NCBI RefSeq assembly: GCF_030815125.1
Contig: NZ_JAUSWH010000021.1
Location: forward strand, 1-64,000
Reading direction: 5' to 3'
DNA from: Allorhizobium paknamense
Lineage (GTDB): Bacteria > Pseudomonadota > Alphaproteobacteria > Rhizobiales > Rhizobiaceae
Length of the DNA: 64,000 nt
Shown: in pieces, positions 48,906 to 57,302 of the stretch
Layout: the number at the start of each line of letters is the position of its first letter
Numbering within the stretch: the stretch's first letter is position 1
The notes under the pieces: generated by a model
Told to the model about the DNA's origin: nothing
Database searches by the model: none
Seen by the model: only the letters and a program-made list of their open reading frames with translations
Position numbers and translations under genes: made by a program

Positions 48906-49934
48906 ATGCTGATCATGAGCACGCCCACCGACGACCCTGCGATCAGCACCAGCCGCAAGCGATATGAAATCGCTGAGACCGTGCTGCGGCAAAATATTAC
49001 CGACGGCACTTTACCGCCCGGTCTCGTGCTGCTTGAGGGGCCGATTGCCGACATTCTGCAGATTTCGCGCGTGCCGGTGAGCCGGGCGCTGCAACGGCTG
49101 GAAAGCGAAAACCTGGTGCACCGCTTTGCCGGGCGCGGTTTTCTGGTGGGGCCTGCGGGTAAGAACATCGAACCGATCCGCGCCGATATCCGCACTTTCG
49201 GCCTTGCCATTCCCGCCCATGCCGATGAGGCACTGCAGAGCCGCTCGTCCTGGGAGCGTATCTACAATATCGTTGAAGCCGATGTCGCGGGCTGCGTGGT
49301 CTTCGGCCAGTACCGCATCGTGGAAACCGAACTTGCCAGCCATTTCAACGTCAGCCGCACTGTGGTGCGCGATGTGCTGGCGCGATTGATGGAACGCGGT
49401 CTGGTGCGCAAGAACCAAAGCTCCCACTGGATTGCCGGTCCGTTGACGGCCCAGACCGTCAAGGACCATTTCGTGCTGCGGCGGATCGTTGAACCGCAGG
49501 CAATTGCCGCCAATGCCTCCGGCATCGGACGCCCTGCCCTGATGGCGCTGCTTGCCCGGCTCGGCGAACTGGAGCGTCTGGACCCGGTCCACCATGCCGG
49601 CTCCATCGAGGAGGTGCAGGGGCTTTTTCTGGAAACCTGCGTGCTCAGCGGCGCCAATGAACGGCTGAGCGACATGGCACGCAACAATCTCCTGCCTGTG
49701 CACGCGGCGGAACGGCTACTGCGCCGCCTTGGCCTGCCGAGCGATCCGGCAGTCGTCACCGAATTGCGACTGATCGTCGAGCTCTTGCTGCGCGGTGCCG
49801 TCACCGCCGCTGCCGCCATGATGGAAACCCATCTCGAATCCGCCGCCAATCGAATGATCGCGCAGATGAAGATCGTCGCGATCATCCCCGGCCCGAGCCA
49901 GACCGCCGCCTATCTGACACGGGTGCAGGAATAG
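48906..49934 (+). CDS. GntR-family regulator with two winged-helix domains
   Basis: A 342-residue regulator. The first GntR winged helix is at about 18-82 (LPPGLVLLEGPIADILQISR, then RLESENLVHRFAGRGFLVG). A second complete GntR helix set is at about 112-172 (GQYRIVETELASHFNVSRTV, then RLMERGLVRKNQSSHWIAG). An FCD-like helical effector domain follows (178-320). Normal FadR/FCD proteins have one DNA-binding domain and about 230 residues. It is divergent from the twelve-gene minus-strand cluster and is its probable regulator. The stop codon abuts a 36-nt palindrome. Confidence 0.85.
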   Translation: MLIMSTPTDDPAISTSRKRYEIAETVLRQNITDGTLPPGLVLLEGPIADILQISRVPVSRALQRLESENLVHRFAGRGFLVGPAGKNIEPIRADIRTFGLAIPAHADEALQSRSSWERIYNIVEADVAGCVVFGQYRIVETELASHFNVSRTVVRDVLARLMERGLVRKNQSSHWIAGPLTAQTVKDHFVLRRIVEPQAIAANASGIGRPALMALLARLGELERLDPVHHAGSIEEVQGLFLETCVLSGANERLSDMARNNLLPVHAAERLLRRLGLPSDPAVVTELRLIVELLLRGAVTAAAAMMETHLESAANRMIAQMKIVAIIPGPSQTAAYLTRVQE

Positions 49935-49969
49935 GCTTTGCGCATTTCCGGACGGAAATGCGCAAAGCC
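49934..49969 (+). terminator. 36-nt perfect palindrome after the GntR gene
   Basis: GGCTTTGCGCATTTCCG (49934-49950), GA, CGGAAATGCGCAAAGCC (49953-49969). The perfect 17-bp arms start at the last base of the GntR stop codon. The core CATTTCCGGACGGAAATG is shared with the RIME-like repeats. It can act as a strong hairpin, although no T-run follows. Confidence 0.7.
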
Positions 49970-50076
49970 TACTGCATAATTCCTTAAATCGGAATCGATT
50001 TAAGGATAAAATTATGCAGCAGATGTAAAGCGTTACAGCGAACCTTTGTGCGCCATATATGGCGCACGGCGCTGTA
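49970..50076 (+). repeat. Two-part mosaic intergenic repeat, copy 3
   Basis: Part B (TACTGCATAATTCC, TTAAATCGG, ATCGATTTAAGG, ATTATGCAG) then part A (ACAGCGAACC, core GTGCGCCATATATGGCGCAC, GGCGCTGTA). Same orientation as the copy at 21663. It lies in the convergent gap between the GntR gene and the aldehyde dehydrogenase gene. Confidence 0.87.
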
Positions 50077-50097
50077 AAAGTTGCGGTCTTTCAGCCT

Positions 50098-51534
50098 TCA
50101 AATCAGCTTCTTCGTCACGAATTTCGGCTGGAGATAGGCTTCGATACCCTCAGCGCCACCTTCGCTGCCATAGCCCGAATCCTTCACGCCGCCAAAGGGC
50201 GTTTCCGGCAGGGCGAGACCGTGCTGGTTGATGCTCAACATGCCGGTTTCCACATCCTCGGACAGGCCGTTCATCGTCTTGGCCGAACGGGTGAAGGCGT
50301 AGGCCGCAAGGCCATAAGGCAGCCGGTTTGCTTCCGTCACCGCCTCGTCATAGGTCTTGAAGCGGCTGATCAACGCCACGGGGCCAAAGGGCTCATCGAT
50401 CTGAATTTTTGCGGACCGATCGGTTTCAAGCAGGATGGTTGGCGCGAAGAAATTGCCGCGATTGCCAATGCGCTCGCCACCCACCAGCAGCTTGCCGCCG
50501 TGCTTCACGGCATCTTCGGTCAGTTCGGCCATGGCCGAGAGGCGCCGTTCATTGGCCAGCGGCCCCATGGTGACATCCGGCTCCAGACCGTCGCCGACCT
50601 TCACCTTGCTGACCTCGTTTTCGAAATCGGCCACGAAATTGTCAAAGGCCTTGTCCTGCACCATGAAGCGGGTGGGCGCGATGCAGATCTGGCCAGAATT
50701 GTAATATTTCACCCGCGCCATGGTCTTGACCGCGCTTTGCAGGTCAGCGTCGTCAAAAACCAGCACGGGCGCATGCCCGCCAAGCTCCATGGTAATCCGC
50801 TTCATGTGCTTGCCGGCCATCTCCGCCAGCAACTTGCCGACAGCCGTCGAGCCGGTGAAGGACACTTTGCGAATGACGGGATGGGCGATGAGATAGGAGG
50901 AAATTTCCGAGGGCACGCCATAGACGAGGTTGAGAACGCCCTCAGGCAGACCCGCATCCACGAAGGCCTTGATCAGGGCAGCGCAACTGGCCGGGGTTTC
51001 CTCCGGGCCTTTGACGATCATCGAGCACCCGGCCGCCACCGCCGCCGAAATCTTGAGCACGGCCTGATTGATCGGGAAATTCCACGGCGTAAAGGCCGCC
51101 ACCGGCCCCACCGGCTCCTTGATGACATTCTGCACGATATCAGGACCCCGCGCCGGGATGATCCGCCCATAGGTGCGGGTTGCCTCCTCGGCAAACCAGC
51201 AGATGGCTTCGACAGCGGAATTGACTTCGTTACGAGCCTGCTGGAGCGGCTTGCCCTGCTCCATGGTCAGCACCGGCGCAATTTCTTCCACCCGCGATTT
51301 CAGGATGTCCGCCGCCTTGCGCATGACGTTCGCGCGGTCGAAGGCGCTCGTCTTGCGCCACACGGCAAAACCGGCGGCGGCAGCCTCCAGCGCATCATCC
51401 AGATCCTTGCGATCCGCCTTGGCCAGCTTGCCGATCACCTCGCCGGTGGCGGGGTTGACGACATCGATCGCACCGCCACCGCCGGAACGCCAGCTGCCAC
51501 GGATGAGAAGATCGGTATCGGGATACTGTGCCAT
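50098..51534 (-). CDS. gabD: NAD(P)-dependent succinate-semialdehyde dehydrogenase-like ALDH
   Basis: A 478-residue aldehyde dehydrogenase. Key residues: N152 in PWNFP, E250 in MELGGHAP and catalytic C284 in NSGQICIAPTR. It resembles the GabD branch, oxidising succinate semialdehyde or gamma-glutamylamino-butyraldehyde-type products. It is the third gene of a minus-strand puuA-puuB-gabD-like operon, 42 bp after the FAD oxidase gene, so it likely oxidises the aldehyde made by that oxidase. Assignment between PuuC-like and GabD-like substrates is uncertain. Confidence 0.86.
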   Translation of the reverse strand: MAQYPDTDLLIRGSWRSGGGGAIDVVNPATGEVIGKLAKADRKDLDDALEAAAAGFAVWRKTSAFDRANVMRKAADILKSRVEEIAPVLTMEQGKPLQQARNEVNSAVEAICWFAEEATRTYGRIIPARGPDIVQNVIKEPVGPVAAFTPWNFPINQAVLKISAAVAAGCSMIVKGPEETPASCAALIKAFVDAGLPEGVLNLVYGVPSEISSYLIAHPVIRKVSFTGSTAVGKLLAEMAGKHMKRITMELGGHAPVLVFDDADLQSAVKTMARVKYYNSGQICIAPTRFMVQDKAFDNFVADFENEVSKVKVGDGLEPDVTMGPLANERRLSAMAELTEDAVKHGGKLLVGGERIGNRGNFFAPTILLETDRSAKIQIDEPFGPVALISRFKTYDEAVTEANRLPYGLAAYAFTRSAKTMNGLSEDVETGMLSINQHGLALPETPFGGVKDSGYGSEGGAEGIEAYLQPKFVTKKLI

Positions 51535-51576
51535 CGTCTATTCTCTTTCTTCAAAAAAATTCAACCCAAAGCGGTA

Positions 51577-52881
51577 TCAAAGACCCAGGCGGTCACGCAA
51601 GCCGTACCACCAGGCTCCCAGCACCGTCAGCGGCACCCGGAAGGTCTTGCCGCCCGGGAAGGGATAGGCCTTCAAGGACGACCAGACGTCAAACCGGCCC
51701 ATCTGGCCGCTCACTGCCTCACCCAGGATCTTCCCCAGAAGATGGGTCGTGGTGACGCCATGTCCACTGTCGCCATGCGAGAAAAACACAGTGTCCGAAA
51801 GCCGGCCCATATGCGGAATGCGCGTCAAGGTGAGGGCAAAATTGCCGCTCCAGGCAAAATCGATCTTAACAGATTGCAATTGTGGGAATGTTTTCAACAT
51901 ATTGGGCCGGATCACGCCTGTGAGGTCCGCCGGGTCCTGCCCGCCATAGCCGATGCCGCCGCCATAAAGCAGGCGGTTGTCGGCGGTGCGTCGATAATAA
52001 TCCAGCACATAATTGGCGTCTTCCACGCAGTAATTGGCGGGCAGCAGGCTTTCGATCAGCGCCTTGTCCAAGGGCTCGGTCGCCATGACCTGCGAGGAGA
52101 CCGGCATCATCTTTTCGGTGATTGCCGGCAGCAGACTGCCGAGATAGGCATTGCCGCACACCAGCACGAACCGCGCCTTGACCCGGCCCGCCGCCGTCTT
52201 GACCACAGGTTGTGCGCCTGTCTCGACATCGATGACGCGGCTTTTTTCAAAAATCTGCCCGCCCAGCGCCTCTACCGCCCGCGCCTCGCCCAGCACCAGA
52301 TTGAGCGGATGGATATGGCCGCCGAACCTGTCGATCATGCCCCCGGCATAGCGGTCGCTCTTCACATAGCGCCCGACCTCGGCCCGGGATACCATTTCCA
52401 GCCCGGAATGGCCGTGCTTTTCCCAGTGCGCCCGTACCGCGTCCATTTCACGGATCTGCTTTTCCGTAAAGGCGGCAAAGAAACCGCCATCCACCAGATC
52501 GCATTGAATATCGTATCGCGCCACCCGTTCGCGAATGATCTGGCCGCCTTCCAGCGACATTTCCCCAAGCTTGACCGCCTTGTCGGCCCCATAACGCTTG
52601 GCGATGGTTTCGAGGTCGCGGCTATAGCCGTTGACAATCTGCCCGCCATTGCGGCCCGATGCGCCGAAGCCGATGCGCTCGCCTTCGAGAACCACGACCT
52701 TGTAGCCGTTTTCCGCCAGTTGCAGCGCCGCCGAAATGCCGGTGAAGCCTGCACCGATGACGCAAACATCCGCCTCGATCTCGCCCTGCAAGGCTGGACG
52801 CAGCAGCTTGTCATTGGCGCTGTGGGCATACCAGGTGTTGGCATGGCCGGGATTGGCAGGAGAAGTGCTGCTGGTCTTCAT
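51577..52881 (-). CDS. puuB: Gamma-glutamylputrescine oxidase-like FAD enzyme
   Basis: A 434-residue DAO-family flavoenzyme. FAD motif VCVIGAGFTGISAALQLAEN near 39-58 and RIGFGASGRNGGQIVNGYSR near 72-91 match PuuB proteins. It oxidises the amine end of gamma-glutamyl-polyamines to an aldehyde with release of ammonia and H2O2. ATG 52881 lies 1 bp beyond the glutamine-synthetase-like gene stop, indicating coupling with the ligase. A paralogue at 23.7 kb shares the same architecture. Confidence 0.86.
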   Translation of the reverse strand: MKTSSTSPANPGHANTWYAHSANDKLLRPALQGEIEADVCVIGAGFTGISAALQLAENGYKVVVLEGERIGFGASGRNGGQIVNGYSRDLETIAKRYGADKAVKLGEMSLEGGQIIRERVARYDIQCDLVDGGFFAAFTEKQIREMDAVRAHWEKHGHSGLEMVSRAEVGRYVKSDRYAGGMIDRFGGHIHPLNLVLGEARAVEALGGQIFEKSRVIDVETGAQPVVKTAAGRVKARFVLVCGNAYLGSLLPAITEKMMPVSSQVMATEPLDKALIESLLPANYCVEDANYVLDYYRRTADNRLLYGGGIGYGGQDPADLTGVIRPNMLKTFPQLQSVKIDFAWSGNFALTLTRIPHMGRLSDTVFFSHGDSGHGVTTTHLLGKILGEAVSGQMGRFDVWSSLKAYPFPGGKTFRVPLTVLGAWWYGLRDRLGL

Positions 52882-52882
52882 C

Positions 52883-54241
52883 TCACACGGTCCGGATATA
52901 GGCGTCATATTCCACATCGGTGACGCGCAGGGAAAATTCGGAAAGCTCCTGCTGCTTGCAGGCGGTGTAGAGGCCGCGATATTTCGGCCCCAGCGCCGCA
53001 TAGGCAAAGCTGGAGCGGGCAAAGCGCTGCAGCGCATAATCCCAATTGGTCGGTAGAGGCTCGTGATTGATGGCATGATCGTCGCCGGTGATCGCGCCGC
53101 CCGGCGAAAGCTTTTCCTTCATGCCTGCCAGGGCGGCGGACAGGATCATCGCCAGCACCAGATAGGGATTGGTATCGGCTCCCGCCACGCGATGCTCGAT
53201 CCGCGTTGCGGGCTTCGAGGCGGTGATCACCCTGACCGCCGCCGAGCGGTTATCGAAGCCCCAGGAGGCATAGGTCGGCGCATGTTCGGAAGGGCGCAGC
53301 CGGCGATAGCTGTTCTGGTGCGGCGCAAAGATCGCCATGCTCTCGCCCATGTTTTCCAGAAGCCCGCCCACGGAATGCATCAGCCTTTCCGATGGGCCCT
53401 CCTCACCCACATAGATATTACGGCCCGCCTGATCGAGCACCGAAAAATGCACATGCATGCCGCTGCCCGCCTGCATGCCATAGGGCTTGGCCATGAAGGT
53501 GGCATCGAGTTCATTGGCGCGGGCAACGCTTTTGACGATGCGCTTCAAGAGCACGGCATAATCTGCCGCCGCCAGCGCATCCGGCACGTGATTGAGGTTG
53601 ATTTCATACTGGCCGGGGCCATTTTCGCGCAGCGTCGTATCGGCGGGCACGTTCTGGGCGCGGGCGGCGGTAGAGATGCCATAGAAGACCTCCTCGAAAT
53701 CCTGAAGCTCGGAAATCGAGAGCACCTGCGTCTGGCCGGTATGCCAGCGGCCTTCACGCGTATTGGGCGGACGCACCGGATCGAGCGCTGACCGCACGGG
53801 GTCGATCAGGTAGAATTCCAGCTCCGTCGCCACCACCGGCGTCAGGCCCGCCGCTTTATACCGCTCCAGCACATTGGCCAGCACGCGGCGCGGATCGGCA
53901 TAGAAGGGCTCGCCATTCACCTGCATCTGCAGCAATACCTGCGCGGTGGGCCGTGAAAGCCACGTCACCCGCGACAGCGTGCCTGGCACGGGAAAGCACA
54001 AGCCATCCGGATCGCCAGTGCCTTCCGCCAGCCCCGCAGCGTTAACGTCGCGGCCCCAGACATCGAGCGCATAGACGGAGCGCGGCATGGCCATGCCCTT
54101 GGTCAACACGTCGAGCGCGCGTTCCCGCGGGATCCATTTTCCGCGCGGCACGCCATTCACATCGATGACAAAAGCTTCAAGAACCTCAATGTCTGGGTTC
54201 TTCTCGAAAAATTGCAGCGCCTCTTCAGCGTTGAGCATCAT
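52883..54241 (-). CDS. puuA: Gamma-glutamylputrescine synthetase-like glutamine synthetase homologue
   Basis: A 452-residue glutamine synthetase superfamily member, PuuA-like. Visible are DVNGVPRGKWIPRE near 27-40, ELEFYLIDP near 130, NGPGQYEINL near 200, GSGMHVHFSV near 256 and the Arg-rich FDNRSAAVRV near 325. PuuA ligates glutamate to putrescine or related amines using ATP. It is first in the puuA-puuB-gabD-like operon. ATG 54241 (or the next codon) is chosen on homology; the ribosome site is weak. PuuD-like hydrolase is not in this operon. Confidence 0.84.
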   Translation of the reverse strand: MMLNAEEALQFFEKNPDIEVLEAFVIDVNGVPRGKWIPRERALDVLTKGMAMPRSVYALDVWGRDVNAAGLAEGTGDPDGLCFPVPGTLSRVTWLSRPTAQVLLQMQVNGEPFYADPRRVLANVLERYKAAGLTPVVATELEFYLIDPVRSALDPVRPPNTREGRWHTGQTQVLSISELQDFEEVFYGISTAARAQNVPADTTLRENGPGQYEINLNHVPDALAAADYAVLLKRIVKSVARANELDATFMAKPYGMQAGSGMHVHFSVLDQAGRNIYVGEEGPSERLMHSVGGLLENMGESMAIFAPHQNSYRRLRPSEHAPTYASWGFDNRSAAVRVITASKPATRIEHRVAGADTNPYLVLAMILSAALAGMKEKLSPGGAITGDDHAINHEPLPTNWDYALQRFARSSFAYAALGPKYRGLYTACKQQELSEFSLRVTDVEYDAYIRTV

Positions 54242-54648
54242 GCACCCGGCAGGACGGTGCGGATCGATCCGCCACCGTGGAGAGAGATGGACCAGCCGCA
54301 CAAAATCACCCGAAGTCGAAGGCAGGCGGCCAGGATGGAACAGAAGCTTAGACCGTTCGCCAGCATTTTGGAAGGCCGTGGCTGCGGGGTTCAGGCAGAG
54401 GTGCTTGGCAAGGGAAAAAGCCGTGTTACTCTTTGCATGCCAGATCACTTAAATATCGGCAGGCGAATTGCTGCAATGCAGCATAAATAATCATATTATT
54501 CAGCTTTACACTTTCTTCATTCTGGACTAATTCAAGAATGCGCTGTGGAGGCAGCGCCTGGAGGAAGAGGAAACTTCAGATTTTCATGCATAGACCAGCG
54601 AAACTCAAGTTTTCGCGGCGCTCTTCTATGCCTTTGGGGAGGAAATCC
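54242..54648. other. Divergent regulatory region between puuA-like and ytfQ-like genes
   Basis: 407 bp. It holds the puuA-like operon promoter on the minus strand and the sugar transporter promoter on the plus strand. On the plus strand TTTACA (54505-54510), a 17-bp spacer and TAATTC (54528-54533) make a plausible sigma-70 promoter, with a palindrome just upstream at 54486-54500. No gene is convincing here. Confidence 0.5.
54486..54500. promoter_or_regulatory. Operator-like palindrome upstream of ytfQ-like gene
   Basis: AATAAT-CAT-ATTATT: perfect 6-bp arms immediately upstream of a plausible -35 element (54505). It may bind the GntR regulator encoded at the end of the transporter operon (59292). 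Confidence 0.45.
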
Positions 54649-55611
54649 ATGTCTATACTTCGTAAGCTTGCGCTTGGCGCAGGCATGTTGGCGCTCGCCT
54701 CGACGTCGGCCCTGGCGGCAGGCATGACGGTCGGCTTCTCGCAGATCGGCTCGGAATCCGGCTGGCGCGCGGCTGAAACCTCGGTGACGCGAATGGAAGC
54801 CGAAAAGCGCGGCATCACGCTCAAATTCGCCGATGCGCAGCAGAAGCAGGAAAACCAGATCAAGGCCATTCGCGGCTTCATCGCCCAGGGTGTCGATGCC
54901 ATTCTCGTGGCGCCCGTGGTGGCGACCGGCTGGGAAGACGTGCTGACCGAAGCCAAGGAAGCCAAAATCCCTGTCATCCTGCTCGACCGCGGCGTCGATG
55001 CGCCGAAGGATCTCTACCTCACCTCCGTGGCCTCCGATCAGGTCAAGGAAGGCAAGGTCGCTGGCGACTGGCTGGTGAAGACCGTGGGTTCCAAGCCCTG
55101 CAAGGTGGTAGAGCTTCAGGGCACCGTTGGCTCCACCCCGGCCATCAACCGCAAGAAGGGCTTCGAGCAAGCCATTGCCGGGCACTCCAACATCACCATC
55201 GCCCGCAGCCAGACGGGTGACTTTACCCGCGCCAAGGGCAAGGAAGTGATGGAAGGCTTCCTGAAGGCCGAAAACGGCGGCAAGGATATCTGCGCCATGT
55301 ATGCCCATAACGACGACATGGCTGTCGGCGGCATTCAGGCCATCAAGGATGCCGGGTTGAAGCCGGGCAAGGATATTCTGGTGGTCTCCATCGACGCTGT
55401 GCCGGATATCTTCGCGGCCATGGCGGCAGGCGAAGCCAATGCCACCGTGGAGCTGACGCCGAACATGGCAGGCCCGGCCTTCGATGCGCTGGACGCCTAC
55501 AAGAAGACCGGCAAGGAGCCGGAAAAGTTCATCATCACCGAATCCAAGCTCTATACGCCCGCCGAGAATCCCAAGGGCGAATATGAAAAGCGCAAGGGTC
55601 TGGGATACTAG
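54649..55611 (+). CDS. ytfQ: Sugar-binding protein, YtfQ-like (furanose ABC importer)
   Basis: A 320-residue periplasmic binding protein (type 1 fold). Signal peptide MSILRKLALGAGMLALAST with cleavage near ALAAG (residue 24). The mature N-terminus MTVGFSQIGSESGWRAAET and QKQENQIKAIRGFIAQGVDAI match the E. coli YtfQ galactofuranose-binding protein; relatives bind L-arabinofuranose. GGGGAGG precedes the ATG 54649. The TAG stop (55609-55611) is formed by the start of a repeat. It leads the SBP-ATPase-permease-permease-GntR operon. Confidence 0.9.
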   Translation: MSILRKLALGAGMLALASTSALAAGMTVGFSQIGSESGWRAAETSVTRMEAEKRGITLKFADAQQKQENQIKAIRGFIAQGVDAILVAPVVATGWEDVLTEAKEAKIPVILLDRGVDAPKDLYLTSVASDQVKEGKVAGDWLVKTVGSKPCKVVELQGTVGSTPAINRKKGFEQAIAGHSNITIARSQTGDFTRAKGKEVMEGFLKAENGGKDICAMYAHNDDMAVGGIQAIKDAGLKPGKDILVVSIDAVPDIFAAMAAGEANATVELTPNMAGPAFDALDAYKKTGKEPEKFIITESKLYTPAENPKGEYEKRKGLGY

Positions 55612-55712
55612 AGCCTTTCCAGGAAAAGTGGGAACCGGCTTTCCGCCCGGAAATGCGTAAAAACAAAGAGTTAGAGCATTTCATTGTTTCCGTGAAACAC
55701 CGAAATGCTCTA
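55609..55712 (+). repeat. RIME-like intergenic repeats
   Basis: TAGAGCCTTTCCAGGAAAAG, GGAACCGGCTTTCCGCCCGG and AAATGCGTAAAAACAAAGAG, followed by a second hairpin AGAGCATTTC ... GAAATGCTCT. The first three bases are the stop codon of the ytfQ-like gene. Placement between binding-protein and ATPase genes suggests a role in differential expression, as REP-like hairpins do. Confidence 0.88.
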
Positions 55713-55781
55713 ATGGATTGGCCGGGCGGGCACTTAAGGCCGCCCGGCCCTCTTCAACCGCCTTGCAGGATTGCCAAGACG

Positions 55782-57302
55782 ATGAACGAACCTTATGAAC
55801 CGGTCCTTTCGGCCAGTGGCATCACCAAGATCTTCGGCGCTCACCGGGCGCTGGACGGGGTGGATTTTGCGTTGCGCCGCGGCGAAATTCACGCGCTGCT
55901 GGGGGAAAACGGCGCTGGAAAATCCACCCTGATCAAGATTCTCACCGGCGCCTATTCACCGGATGGCGGCGAGATTCGCGTCGATGGCGAGGTGATGCAG
56001 TTTTCCGCGCCGCTTCAGGCGCAAAAGGCGGGTATCGGAACGGTCTATCAGGAGGTCAATCTGCTGCCGAACATGACGGTGGCGGACAATCTCTATATCG
56101 GCCGCCAGCCGCGCCGCTTCGGCCTTGTCGACCAGAGGCGCATGGCCCTGGACGCGACCGAAACGCTCTCGACCTATGGCCTCGACATCGATGTTCGCGC
56201 AGAGCTTTCCACCTTTTCCGTTGCCGTCCAGCAGATCGTTGCAATTGCCCGCGCCGTCGATCTTTCCGGCAAGGTGCTGATCCTTGATGAACCGACGGCG
56301 AGCCTCGACCGCTCGGAGGTCGAGAAACTCTTCGAAATCCTGCTGATCCTGAAGAAACGTGGGCTGGCCATCGTCTTCATCACCCATTTTCTCGATCAGG
56401 TGTTTGAAATCTGTGATCGGGTGACGGTGCTGCGCAATGGCCGTCTGGTCGGCAGCGAGCCGATTTCCGGACTGGAACGCACCGCGCTGGTACGGATGAT
56501 GCTGGGCAAGGATCTGGCCTTCGCGCAGGCCGAGGTCGGTGATGACAACGGTGCACCCGGCGAAGCGCTGATGCGGTTTGAAAATGTCGGCCTCACCGGC
56601 AAGGTCCACCCCTTCGATCTCACCATTCATCGCGGCGAGGTGGTCGGGGTGGCAGGGCTGCTGGGTTCCGGGCGCACGGAAATGGTGCGACTGATGTTTG
56701 GCGTCGATGCCGCCGATAGCGGTGTTCTCCACCTCGACGGCAGGCAGATCAAGGTCAGTTCTCCGCAACAGGCGGCAAGCCTGGGCTTCGGCTTTTGCCC
56801 GGAAGACCGCAAGGTGGACGGGATTTTCGGGGATCTTTCGGTGCGCGAGAACATCGTGATCGCCCTTCAGGCCAAGCTCGGCTGGTTCAAGGCGCTGAAC
56901 CGCGACGAGCAGATGGAAATTGCCGGAAACTTCATTGAAGCGCTGGATATCCGCACGGCGTCCGCCGATCTGCCGATCAAGCTTTTGTCCGGCGGCAACC
57001 AGCAAAAGGTCATTCTGGCCCGCTGGCTTGCCACCGATCCGCGCTTCCTCATTCTTGACGAGCCGACACGCGGTATCGATGTCGGCGCCCATGCCGAAAT
57101 CGTGCGCATGATCAGCCGCCTCAGGGAAGACGGGCTGGCGCTGGTGGTCATTTCGTCCGAACTCGATGAAATCGTCAGCTATTCCTCCCGCGTCGTGGTC
57201 ATGCGGGATCGGGCCATGGTGGCGGAACTGGATGGCGCGGATATCAATCCCGGCGCCATCGTGCAGGCCATTGCCGCCGAAGCCACGGAGACTGCCGCAT
57301 GA
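55782..57302 (+). CDS. ytfR: Sugar ABC transporter ATPase with two nucleotide-binding domains, YtfR-like
   Basis: A 506-residue CUT2-type ATPase. The N-terminal domain has Walker A GENGAGKST near 42 and Walker B KVLILDEPTASLD near 165. The C-terminal domain has a degenerate Walker A (VAGLLGSGRTEM near 290), signature LLSGGNQQKVILARWL near 400 and Walker B FLILDEPTRGIDVG near 424, as usual in this family. ATG 55782 is taken after the repeat region. It overlaps the permease gene by 4 bp (ATGA). Confidence 0.9.
   Translation: MNEPYEPVLSASGITKIFGAHRALDGVDFALRRGEIHALLGENGAGKSTLIKILTGAYSPDGGEIRVDGEVMQFSAPLQAQKAGIGTVYQEVNLLPNMTVADNLYIGRQPRRFGLVDQRRMALDATETLSTYGLDIDVRAELSTFSVAVQQIVAIARAVDLSGKVLILDEPTASLDRSEVEKLFEILLILKKRGLAIVFITHFLDQVFEICDRVTVLRNGRLVGSEPISGLERTALVRMMLGKDLAFAQAEVGDDNGAPGEALMRFENVGLTGKVHPFDLTIHRGEVVGVAGLLGSGRTEMVRLMFGVDAADSGVLHLDGRQIKVSSPQQAASLGFGFCPEDRKVDGIFGDLSVRENIVIALQAKLGWFKALNRDEQMEIAGNFIEALDIRTASADLPIKLLSGGNQQKVILARWLATDPRFLILDEPTRGIDVGAHAEIVRMISRLREDGLALVVISSELDEIVSYSSRVVVMRDRAMVAELDGADINPGAIVQAIAAEATETAA

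Noticed and set aside
50059..52923. A 954-codon open frame on the plus strand
   Set aside because: It lies antisense to the well-recognised gabD and puuB-like genes and has the His/Arg/Gly-rich composition of a high-GC shadow frame; no domain is recognisable.
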